Program-made: the position numbers and the translations under genes
The notes under the pieces: model-generated
Database searches by the model: none
The model's input: the letters and a program-made list of their open reading frames with translations, nothing else
What the model was told of the DNA's origin: nothing
Shown here: piece after piece, positions 54,400 through 62,706 of the stretch
How positions within the stretch are numbered: position 1 is the stretch's first letter
How the letters are laid out: every line of letters begins with the position of its first letter
From: Psychrobacter pygoscelis
GTDB taxonomy: Bacteria > Pseudomonadota > Gammaproteobacteria > Pseudomonadales > Moraxellaceae
Length of the DNA: 64,000 bases
Direction: 5' to 3'
Assembly (NCBI RefSeq): GCF_004335015.1
Contig: NZ_RQRU01000002.1
Span: 310,001 to 374,000, forward strand

Positions 54400-55377
54400 A
54401 TGACCCTTTCAACGGTAACGCCAGCAGTAACAGCCACTACCGCGCTAGCTAGCAATGCGTTTAGCGCGCCCACATCCCCTACTGGGGCAGGGCTAGGCTT
54501 TCGCCGAGAGCTGTTGCCAGCTATGGGTCAAGCGGACTTATCAGCGATAGACTTTTTTGAGATCTCTCCTGAGAATTGGCTCAATTCGTCGGGAAAAATG
54601 GGGGGGCAGTATGCCAAGATGCTACGAGCGTTTACAGAGCGCTATCCTTTTGTCTGTCATGGCTTGTCATTATCTATCGGTAGTACTGCCGAGCTGGATA
54701 TCAAGTTATTAAATAACGTAAAAACCTTTATGCAGACTCATAATATTGGCTTATACACTGAGCATCTATCGTGGTGTAGTGATGAGGCAGGTCACTTATA
54801 CGATCTGCTCCCTATCCCTTGCACCAGCGAAGCGGTGTACTGGGTTGCAGACCGTATCAAGCGCGCCCAAGATATTTTGGGTCAACAGATTGGATTCGAA
54901 AACGCCTCCTACTATTTTGTTCCCGCGCACAGCGATATGAGCGACGCCGAATTTATCAGCGCAGTAGCAGAGGAAGCCGACTGCTTACTGCATTTAGATG
55001 TGAATAACATCTATGTGAATAGCCAAAACTTTGGCTTTGATCCTCATAAGTATCTTCGCCAGTTGCCGCTTGAGCGCACCTGCTATCTACATGTCGCAGG
55101 CCACTATGTAGAAGACGATGGTTTTGTCGTTGATACCCATGGCAATACCGTGATTGACCCTGTTTGGGCACTCTTAGCAGATGCTTACGCGCTAATTGAA
55201 TTCAAAACGGGCAAAGCTGCCAGCACCTTACCCACTTGTCTTGAGCGGGACTTTAACTTCCCTGATTTTCGTGACCTGACTGCTGAGGTCGAACATATTC
55301 GAGCGCTGCAAAATGATACTTGTCCTACAAGCGCGCTCGCATTCCAGCATAAGGAAAGTCATCATGTGCTCAGCTAA
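54400..55377 (+). CDS. bufB: DUF692 multinuclear iron oxidase (bufferin maturation enzyme)
   Basis: A 325-residue MNIO with a TIM-barrel fold that modifies Cys in the precursor. Likely metal ligands are all present: EISPENW, VCHGLSLSIG, YTEHLSW, HLDVNNIYVNS, a His in FGFDPHKYL, LHVAGHY and LERDFNFPDF near the end. AGGATAATT precedes the ATG. The N-terminal ~25 Ala/Thr/Ser residues look like an unstructured extension. The next gene overlaps by 14 bases and codes for its partner. Enzyme class is sound; the exact modification is from known relatives. Confidence 0.9.
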   Translation: MTLSTVTPAVTATTALASNAFSAPTSPTGAGLGFRRELLPAMGQADLSAIDFFEISPENWLNSSGKMGGQYAKMLRAFTERYPFVCHGLSLSIGSTAELDIKLLNNVKTFMQTHNIGLYTEHLSWCSDEAGHLYDLLPIPCTSEAVYWVADRIKRAQDILGQQIGFENASYYFVPAHSDMSDAEFISAVAEEADCLLHLDVNNIYVNSQNFGFDPHKYLRQLPLERTCYLHVAGHYVEDDGFVVDTHGNTVIDPVWALLADAYALIEFKTGKAASTLPTCLERDFNFPDFRDLTAEVEHIRALQNDTCPTSALAFQHKESHHVLS

Positions 55378-56347
55378 TGAATTACGGACTTTACCAGTGG
55401 TCTCTGAGACGCTACTTGTAGCAGACCATTCAGTTAGACCGCTTAAGCCAATTAACCCAACTAACTATGCACCAAGCTTAGCGAATTTTCAGCGGCGATT
55501 TGGTCAGTATTTGCGCCAGCCTCATAACCAAGATGCTAATGCCAGTGTTCAAAGTCCTACTCTCTCATTAGCGGAAGCAGCCCCAGGCGCGTCATCGCGA
55601 GTTGCTAAGCTGTATCAGTCTTTGGTGTTTAATAATATCCGTAGTTTTTTAGATCAATGTTTCCCCGTCTGTCAAAGCTTGATAGATGATGAGCAGTGGT
55701 TGGACGTCTGCCAGCAGTTTTTTGCACAGCAGTCGTGCCACAGTCCCTACTTTACAGAGATTAATCAAAGCTTTGTAGACTTTTTAGCGCAGCCCAACCA
55801 GCTTAGTCAGTTAGGATTGCCCGCGTACTTTGCAGAGTTGGCGCACTATGAGTGGGTGGAGCTGCTGGTCGATACCCATACGGACCAGCCGCTTGACGAT
55901 AGCTATGAGAATAGCTCTGAGGCTGATCTTAAGAGTAGAAGTGACTCTGCTGTAAAGCCTCAAACTCCAGCAAATAGCCTTAAGTTACTACTAAATCCTA
56001 GCCTACAAAATCTACATTATGAATGGCCAGTGCACTCTATTAGCGACGATGAGCAGCCACAGTCGCCTGAAGATAGCTTTTTTCTAGTGTTTCGTAACGC
56101 CGAGGATAAGGTTGAGTTTATGCAGGTTAACGCTTTAACTCATGCACTACTTGATCATATTAACAGCCAAGCGCCCATTAGTACGACTCCGGAAACGCTG
56201 ACCCAAACGCTAAGCGACTTATTAAGCACCTTCTCCCAAGCCCTTGGTTATGACGATAGCAACGTATTGGTAGAGTTTGGCTTGCCGCTACTTAAGCAGC
56301 TTATTCAGCAGGACGTCTTGCAGGGCATTCATCAAACCAAGTCTTGA
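55364..56347 (+). CDS. bufC: DUF2063 partner protein of the MNIO enzyme
   Basis: About 327 residues from the ATG at 55364, which overlaps the previous gene by 14 bases and has AAGGAAAG at 7 bases. The N-terminal part has the DUF2063 pattern (LANFQRRFGQYLRQ, KLYQSLVFNNIRSFLDQCFPVC, FAELAHYEWVELLVD). The protein binds and presents the precursor to the DUF692 enzyme in known systems. A variable Ser/Asp-rich segment (about residues 185-210) sits between its two halves; the C-terminal half is winged-helix-like (VNALTHALLDHI). Confidence 0.85.
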   Translation: MCSANELRTLPVVSETLLVADHSVRPLKPINPTNYAPSLANFQRRFGQYLRQPHNQDANASVQSPTLSLAEAAPGASSRVAKLYQSLVFNNIRSFLDQCFPVCQSLIDDEQWLDVCQQFFAQQSCHSPYFTEINQSFVDFLAQPNQLSQLGLPAYFAELAHYEWVELLVDTHTDQPLDDSYENSSEADLKSRSDSAVKPQTPANSLKLLLNPSLQNLHYEWPVHSISDDEQPQSPEDSFFLVFRNAEDKVEFMQVNALTHALLDHINSQAPISTTPETLTQTLSDLLSTFSQALGYDDSNVLVEFGLPLLKQLIQQDVLQGIHQTKS

Positions 56348-56416
56348 CAATGACAGCCAGACAGTTGGTCATCACATTTAACCGAATTCTAATAATATTA
56401 AAGTAAAGGTAATTTC

Positions 56417-57073
56417 ATGAGTGCTACTTCTCGCATTTTACGACCATTTAATACTGCTATTGAGCGCGTAGAGTCATGGGACTTTATAGCGCCTCTTGCT
56501 ATTCGCTTGTACCTCGCCCCTATTTTTATTAGTGCTGGCTGGAATAAAGTCACTGGCTTTGAGGATATTGTTAATTGGTTCGGTAATAGTGACTGGGGTC
56601 TAGGATTGCCTATGCCTGCTGTCATGGCAGTATTGGTCATCTTTGCCGAGCTGGTCGGCGGCTTTGCGCTGTTACTAGGCATCGGTACTCGCGGATTTTC
56701 GTTGATGCTACTGATAACCATGCTGGTGGCCGCTATTAGCGTTCACTGGCAAAATGGTTGGTTTGCGATCACCCCTACCGATCCTGATACCAGTATCGCC
56801 AGCGTGATGAATACCATAGGCTTTTGGGGTAGTGACGCCAGCCTTGCTAATTCTCAAGCCGCTGGTGAAAGACTTGAGGCAGCCCGTGAAATATTACAAA
56901 CCCATGGTAATTACGACTGGCTGACTGAAACTGGTAACTTTGTTATCTTGAATAATGGTATTGAGTTTGCTGTGACTTACGCTATTATGTTGCTGGTGAT
57001 CATATTTTATGGTGCAGGACGCTATGTCAGCTTAGATTATTGGCTAAATCCAGCCTCTACCCGCCGTCGATAA
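56417..57073 (+). CDS. DoxX-family membrane protein of the bufferin operon
   Basis: A 218-residue protein with about four to five transmembrane helices, in DoxX style: LAPIFISAGWNKVTGF, then AVLVIFAELVGGFALLLGIGTRGFSLMLLITMLVAAISVHWQNGW. DoxX proteins accompany bufferin/gig/hvf operons, where they are thought to supply redox or quinone function. A Met/Ala-rich loop (TIGFWGSDASLANSQAAGE) is longer than usual. It is spaced 69 bases after bufC. Confidence 0.85.
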   Translation: MSATSRILRPFNTAIERVESWDFIAPLAIRLYLAPIFISAGWNKVTGFEDIVNWFGNSDWGLGLPMPAVMAVLVIFAELVGGFALLLGIGTRGFSLMLLITMLVAAISVHWQNGWFAITPTDPDTSIASVMNTIGFWGSDASLANSQAAGERLEAAREILQTHGNYDWLTETGNFVILNNGIEFAVTYAIMLLVIIFYGAGRYVSLDYWLNPASTRRR

Positions 57074-57129
57074 TCACGGCTATGATGAAGCAAACATAAA
57101 GCCAGTTTACAGCATAACCGTCGTATATA

Positions 57130-57161
57130 TTGTCTAGCGCGTCTAGATAGTCGCTAGACAA
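57130..57161. other. Hairpin between DoxX gene and sigma factor gene
   Basis: TTGTCTAGCG (57130-57139) and CGCTAGACAA (57152-57161) are perfectly complementary. There is no T run, so it may be a structural or processing site rather than a terminator. Confidence 0.5.
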
Positions 57162-57284
57162 TAAAGTGGGTACTTCTAGTACGTCTACTTCGGTGCTCCT
57201 ATTTTAGTTGGTTCACTATATCATTTGAAGGGAGTCTACACAGGCTGTCAATCTGAACAATAATTTTTATAAAGAGAATCTTTC

Positions 57285-57911
57285 ATGAGCGCTCACAACC
57301 CTGACTTGGCTAACACTCATGATCAAGTTACCCCAGAATTTATTACCGCAGTTCGCGAACAAATGCTAGCGTTTGCCCAATCACAGTTGAATAACTCGCA
57401 TTTGGCTGAGGACGTGGTGCAAGAGGCATTAATGGCAGCACTGCAAAATAGTGATAAATTCAAAGGCAATGCCGCATTCAAAAGCTGGGTATTTGCTATC
57501 TTAAAGAATAAAATTGTCGATCACATCCGTAAAGACAGCAAATATACCAACCTTTCTAGCTTGCATGATCACAGTGAAGGCAGCGAGGATATCTTACTCG
57601 ACACTTTGTTTGATGAAGCAGGATTTTGGCACAAAGACAATATGCCTAGCCAATTTAATAACAGTTGGTGCAATCCAGAAGTTCACGTTCACAGTGATGG
57701 CTTTTGGCAAGTTTTAGAAGTCTGCTTGACCAACCTGCCAAGCGACCAAGCTAGAGCTTTTTTAATGCGCGAGTATATGGATTTAGAGACGGATGAGATC
57801 TGTCAAGAAATGGCCATTAACAGCAGTCACTATTATGTGTTAATGCATAGAGCGCGGCTGCGACTTCAGACCTGCTTGACCCTGCGGTGGTTTGAGCCGG
57901 CAGAGTCTTGA
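57285..57911 (+). CDS. ECF sigma factor linked to the bufferin operon
   Basis: A 208-residue RNA polymerase sigma factor of the extracytoplasmic-function group. Sigma-2 is at LAEDVVQEALMAAL ... FKSWVFAILKNKIVDHIRK, and sigma-4 at LPSDQARAFLMREYMDLETDEICQEMAINSSHYYVLMHRARLRLQ. The segment between them is longer than usual and rich in His, Trp and Asn. Together with the next gene it forms a sigma/anti-sigma pair. Control of the bufferin genes is inferred from position, as for RpoQ/SigF in known gig/buf operons. Confidence 0.88.
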   Translation: MSAHNPDLANTHDQVTPEFITAVREQMLAFAQSQLNNSHLAEDVVQEALMAALQNSDKFKGNAAFKSWVFAILKNKIVDHIRKDSKYTNLSSLHDHSEGSEDILLDTLFDEAGFWHKDNMPSQFNNSWCNPEVHVHSDGFWQVLEVCLTNLPSDQARAFLMREYMDLETDEICQEMAINSSHYYVLMHRARLRLQTCLTLRWFEPAES

Positions 57912-58010
57912 TAATAGGAAATAGTAACCTCGTTAATTATTAGCCTATTCGCATGGTCAAGAATAGCTCATTCACCCTATTGAAGCCCTATAACCTTAGA
58001 AACCTAAACT

Positions 58011-58214
58011 ATGAAAAATTGTCAGCAAATTACGCAGCTTGCGAGTGATGCGCAAGACCGTCAACTCAGAACCCGAGAAAAGTTGCAGCTATACTCCCAC
58101 ATTATGATGTGCCAAGGCTGCCGAGCTTTTTATAAAAATATCGATACCCTAAGCCAAATGATGCAGACCATGAAATCACAAAGTCACGATATCAATAAAG
58201 ACTCAAATAGCTAG
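58011..58214 (+). CDS. Small zinc anti-sigma-like protein
   Basis: A 67-residue protein with the zinc anti-sigma pattern H-x3-C-x2-C (HIMMCQGC). The N-terminus MKNCQQITQLASDAQDRQL resembles the zf-HC2 domain of cytoplasmic anti-sigma factors. It lacks a transmembrane helix, so it is a soluble regulator. Located right after the ECF sigma gene and ending 7 bases before the convergent epmA stop. Confidence 0.75.
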   Translation: MKNCQQITQLASDAQDRQLRTREKLQLYSHIMMCQGCRAFYKNIDTLSQMMQTMKSQSHDINKDSNS

Positions 58215-58221
58215 TTCGCCA

Positions 58222-59193
58222 TCAAGCTTGTCCTACCCCAAAACCAATGACTTCAGTAATACCTTGAGCACCCGTCAATACCATCAATAACCGATCAATA
58301 CCAACAGCAATACCGCTACAGGGTGGCAGCTGACTACAAGCCGCTAATAAATGCTCATCAATAGGCATAACTGGCAGGCCACGCGCTTCCCGCTGTTGAT
58401 TGTCTCGCTCAAAGCGCTGCCTCAGCGCTGCTGCATCCGCTAGCTCATCATAAGCATTGGCAATCTCAAGGCCATTGATATATAGCTCAAAACGACGCGC
58501 CACCTGATTGCCTTGTTTATCCACCACAATCTTAGCGAGTGCAGCTGTCGCTGGCGGGTAGTCAGTAATCAGCGTCGGCAAATCATGACCTAGGTGTGGC
58601 TCTACTAAATGGCTAAATAGCATATCCAGCCAACCCTGATGGTCGTCCCCAAAATCTATGCCTTTTATACCTTTATCTGCTGCGATAGCCGATAGCACCT
58701 CGCAGCTGGCCGTCAGTGGATGAATGCCAACGTAGTCCATGAATGCTTGAACATAGCTGCAATGATTTAAAACGACCTGATGACCACATACTGCCGCGAG
58801 CAACTCCGCCAGTTCATTGCCCAGCTCATCCAAAGTAAAATCCGGTCGATACCATTCGAGCATCGTAAATTCAATATTGTGCCGCCTGCCCACTTCATTG
58901 TCGCGAAAGACTGAGCAAATCTGAAAAATAGGCACTTGCCAGCTAGCAAGCATCCGCTTCATAGCGAATTCTGGAGAGGTATGCAGGTAATAGGTCTTCG
59001 GTACGTCTTGCACCGTGACATTAGTAGAGACTGATGGCACAAACACATCGGTATTGCCCGCCTGCGACATGATAGGGGTCTGAACTTCTAATACTTTACG
59101 CTCAGCGAAAAACTGACGGATTTTGGCTAGCATTGCGGCGCGATTATAGGCCATATCTAGGGTCATACTGGGCGCAAAGCTAGAAGAATTCAT
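58222..59193 (-). CDS. epmA: Elongation factor P-(R)-beta-lysine ligase
   Basis: A 323-residue lysyl-tRNA-synthetase-like enzyme that attaches beta-lysine to EF-P. Class II synthetase motifs: VLEVQTPIMSQAGNTDVFVPS, LHTSPEFAMKRMLASWQVPIFQICSVFRDNEVGRRHNIEFTMLEWYR and the C-terminal GIAVGIDRLLMVLTGA. The N-terminal tRNA anticodon domain of LysRS is absent, which identifies it as EpmA. Confidence 0.92.
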   Translation of the reverse strand: MNSSSFAPSMTLDMAYNRAAMLAKIRQFFAERKVLEVQTPIMSQAGNTDVFVPSVSTNVTVQDVPKTYYLHTSPEFAMKRMLASWQVPIFQICSVFRDNEVGRRHNIEFTMLEWYRPDFTLDELGNELAELLAAVCGHQVVLNHCSYVQAFMDYVGIHPLTASCEVLSAIAADKGIKGIDFGDDHQGWLDMLFSHLVEPHLGHDLPTLITDYPPATAALAKIVVDKQGNQVARRFELYINGLEIANAYDELADAAALRQRFERDNQQREARGLPVMPIDEHLLAACSQLPPCSGIAVGIDRLLMVLTGAQGITEVIGFGVGQA

Positions 59194-59347
59194 ACTTGTC
59201 TCTAATCTTTATTTACTATACATAAAGGTTGGGCAGCTTAAAGGTAAAAAGCCAAGAGTAATAATACGCTTGCATTTTGATAGGCGTAAGCCTAATGCAG
59301 CAAAGTTGACACTCTGAATGAAGCTAAACAAAACTCAATGAAACTGA

Positions 59348-60433
59348 CTAAAATACCCACTCTCGGCGCAGCTTATAAGCCTTTCTTAACGCATCAAAAT
59401 CATTGCCTTGAACTCGCCGTAATTCCTGATTAACCACGTTACGAAGCAAGGCATCATCTTCCCAAATATGATAATAATCAGCAAGCTTACTAGGCTGCAA
59501 CTGTAACTCACGCCAACGATAAGGGTTGTCCGGCAGTAGCTTGGCCATCAACTGGGTATCGTTAACTTGCAGCTGCTCACTAAAAGTCTCGACGAAAGCA
59601 TCAAAGACCATCTGCGTACCACGAAGCTTGCCCTCTAAGGTATAACCGGCAATATGCGGCGTAGCAATTGCCAGCTGATTTATCAGCGTCTCTGACACCT
59701 CTGGCTCATGCTCAAAAACATCAAGCACGACTTCACGCTGCGAGCTTGCTAAATCGTCTAATAGCGCAGCCTCACTAATGACAGGGCCACGAGCACTATT
59801 AATCAATAGCGTATCTGCTGCCATCTGAGCAAAAGCAGCTTCATCAAGAAGGTGGTGCGTGGGGTGGCTAGACTCCTCAGCACTGGTTAAAGGGACATGT
59901 AGGCTGATGACATTGCTTTGCGTCAGCACTTGCTCAAAGCTAGCATTATTCATCATGGATGGAGGGATAAATGGGTCGTAGCCCAAGACTTGCCAACCTA
60001 AATTCTGAGCATACTGCGCTAAGGTACTGCCAATGTTGCCCAGTCCAATAATGCCAAGCTTGATAGGACATTGCCAATAATCAGGACGTAGGGTCAAGAT
60101 AGCCGTAATAACATATTGCGCAACAGAGTGCTTGCTACAACCAGCAGCGTTCGCAAAAGCTATATGACGACTGGCAAGGTAGTCTTGATCGACATGGTCA
60201 GTACCGATAGTCGCCGAGCCAACAAACTTCACACTGTCATTATTTGCGAGTAATCGCTCATTAACGTTAGTAACCGAGCGGATAAGTAGTGCATCGGGCT
60301 GATACTGAGCCAGTACATCTGCGGTAATGTCTCTACCGGCCATCTTGATAACAGTGACCGGATAGGCTAAAACTTGCGTATTGACGTAGTCATCAAGATT
60401 GGCGATATTACTATCAGCGATGAAGGTAAGCAT
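59348..60433 (-). CDS. pdxB: Erythronate-4-phosphate dehydrogenase
   Basis: A 361-residue D-isomer-specific 2-hydroxyacid dehydrogenase in pyridoxal phosphate synthesis. Signatures: GSATIGTDHVD, NAAGCSKHSVAQYV, the NAD fold LGIIGLGNIGSTLAQ, LINSARGPVISEAALLDDL and TPHIAGYTLEGKLRGTQMVFD (PdxB-type). The C-terminal dimerisation domain follows. It stands alone. Confidence 0.93.
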   Translation of the reverse strand: MLTFIADSNIANLDDYVNTQVLAYPVTVIKMAGRDITADVLAQYQPDALLIRSVTNVNERLLANNDSVKFVGSATIGTDHVDQDYLASRHIAFANAAGCSKHSVAQYVITAILTLRPDYWQCPIKLGIIGLGNIGSTLAQYAQNLGWQVLGYDPFIPPSMMNNASFEQVLTQSNVISLHVPLTSAEESSHPTHHLLDEAAFAQMAADTLLINSARGPVISEAALLDDLASSQREVVLDVFEHEPEVSETLINQLAIATPHIAGYTLEGKLRGTQMVFDAFVETFSEQLQVNDTQLMAKLLPDNPYRWRELQLQPSKLADYYHIWEDDALLRNVVNQELRRVQGNDFDALRKAYKLRREWVF

Positions 60434-60602
60434 AGCAGGCTATTTTTATCCTTATTATATGAAGGCGTTATCTTAAACAGGCAGTCTCTACTTTTTACTG
60501 GTTTATCTCTTAATTCACTTGCAATCACAGTGGGCTAGAAGACAACGCTGTATTAAAGCTAAGCAATTAACTGGAGAGTCTAATAAAAGAGGTGATACAC
60601 CA

Positions 60603-61793
60603 CTAATCTATTGTGTCATCCAAATCGGTCGTTTTGGCCAATGGCTTCACCAGACCATTATGGACAGGGACCCACTGATGATCTTTTAGCTGAATAAAGC
60701 GCGGCGCAAATATCTGGTTTCTATGCTGGGCAATCCACTCACGCCATACCGCAAGGCCAATCGCCAGTACAACAGGACCGATAAACAGACCAACAAACCC
60801 GAATGCAGTAAGTCCGCCAAGCACACCGATAAAGATAATAATAAAAGGAATCTTGGTCGCGCCGGAGATTACAATAGGGCGAATTAAATTATCCACCCAG
60901 CTAATAACGAATACCCCCCAGAGCGCAAGACCAATACCTTCAGTGGTATGGCCTTGGCTGAGCAGCCAGACAGACACTCCGCCCCAAGCAAAAGGCGTAC
61001 CAAATGGTATGAGTGCCACCACAAAGGTGACTAAGGTAAATAAGATAGGACTTGGTGCACCAGCAAAATAATAGCCGATACCTGCCAATAGCGCTTGAGC
61101 AAGCGCCGTGAGACCAATACCATAGACTACCGCTTGCGTGGTCATGCCGACTGAATAAATATAGCCATCTATTCGGTTACCGATAATATTACGCAAAGCT
61201 TGGCGGATTTGCTTGACCAGACTAACCCCATCACGATAAAAAAAGAACAGCGTCATTAGAGCCATTCCTAGCTTCGCTAAGCTACTGAGCGCCACATCAA
61301 GGGCGATCTTGCCATAATATAAGTGCGACTGTAACCAAGCTTTAAACGCTGCTAGTGATGCTTCAGGATTCTTATTAATCTCCCAAAGAATGTCTTTGAT
61401 TTGCTGACCGATAACTGGCATGTCTTTGATCGCCTGCGGCATATCGACATAGCCTGCTTTTAGTCGTCGTAGTAATGTACCATAAACGCTAAGCGCTTCT
61501 TGCTGTAGGATAAACAAACCTATCACTAACGGCACACCAATCATCAATGAGATAGCGACCGTCATCAGGCCAGCACTAAAACTAGGGCTTAATCTGACTT
61601 TTTTATGAAAAAAGGTATATACCGGAAAAGTGACATACGCCAATATCGCAGCCCACAACGCTGGCACAATGAAAAACTGAATCACCTGAAAACACAAGAT
61701 GAACAATATCACTAGCAGCGTTGTGGCAAGCAGACGCTGTGTCACAAGCTCTCTTGTCCAACTTTCAATCATGTCATATAACCCAAACTGCAA
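60603..61793 (-). CDS. AI-2E-family (PerM-like) membrane protein
   Basis: A 396-residue inner-membrane protein with about seven to eight hydrophobic helices. The AI-2E family pattern is visible: FIVPALWAAILAYVTFPVY, then a periplasmic/soluble section, ALIPFGTPFAWGGVSVWLL, and FIIIFIGVLGGLTAFGFVGLFIGPVVLAIGLAVW. Roles vary between transporters and Na/H antiport. It is transcribed alone. Confidence 0.85.
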   Translation of the reverse strand: MQFGLYDMIESWTRELVTQRLLATTLLVILFILCFQVIQFFIVPALWAAILAYVTFPVYTFFHKKVRLSPSFSAGLMTVAISLMIGVPLVIGLFILQQEALSVYGTLLRRLKAGYVDMPQAIKDMPVIGQQIKDILWEINKNPEASLAAFKAWLQSHLYYGKIALDVALSSLAKLGMALMTLFFFYRDGVSLVKQIRQALRNIIGNRIDGYIYSVGMTTQAVVYGIGLTALAQALLAGIGYYFAGAPSPILFTLVTFVVALIPFGTPFAWGGVSVWLLSQGHTTEGIGLALWGVFVISWVDNLIRPIVISGATKIPFIIIFIGVLGGLTAFGFVGLFIGPVVLAIGLAVWREWIAQHRNQIFAPRFIQLKDHQWVPVHNGLVKPLAKTTDLDDTID

Positions 61794-62706
61794 AATAAAT
61801 GGCCATCCATGGCATTACCTTAATAATGCTCAATAATGACACTAAGATATTGGATGGAGTAGGGTTATATTATGCTATAAGTCTACGTGAATATATAATT
61901 ATAACTTGTAATTATTACTTACAATTTTGCCCAGCCACTGGCTTAATTCTATTTTCTAGCAAGCAAAGCTTATTAATGTCTAACTATTAAATATAGTCAT
62001 GAAACTCAAGGTTTATTAGACTATATAACAAGTCAGTAAACAGTATTTTAAAGTTGATACATCCTCTATGGCGCGAGCATCAAAAAAAAGAGCTTGACTC
62101 AACAAGATAACACAGACTGTTGTTGATTATAGGGGTCAAAGAAACGATGTAACACAGATGTTTAATCTCACCGTTAAGTAAAAAAAGCTTGCCATAATTG
62201 ATGTTATACTAACTGTATTCATACGCTACCTAACTGTGCAATATAGTAGATTATCTCCTGATTAGGCATGCTTAGTTGCAAGTCATCGTTGTTTTGATGG
62301 ATCAATCGATGGCTGGCTGTATGAATGGTGTAATTATCGAGCATGCAAGCGCAGTATTGTGATTCAGACTTGCTAAATAATATTACAACAATTAAAGAAA
62401 GAGATAAGTAGCATTCTTCTTGACTGAAGATACACAACTAATAATTGCTAACTGCTGATTAACAATTATAGTGATACTTGATAATCCGCTTGGTTTTGTT
62501 CACTCTCAGCTGACATAGAATTGCTATTATAAACGGCTAATATATTAATATATAACGGCTACTAACCAAAAAATGCTAGACGAATCTTAAGCTTGCGCTA
62601 ATCACTGTCGATATAAATGCTCACTCACCCTCTACTTAACCATAAGTCTGAAATTACTCAGTCTTGAATGATAGAAACTCGTATTATAGAAATAGGAACA
62701 ATAAAG
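61794..62706. other. Long AT-rich spacer before nadE
   Basis: About 0.9 kb with no gene, terminator of strong form, tRNA or recognised RNA element. Confidence 0.45.

Noticed and set aside
61799..62437. Open frames in the spacer before nadE
   Set aside because: Short, hydrophobic or low-quality readings with no ribosome sites and no recognisable family.
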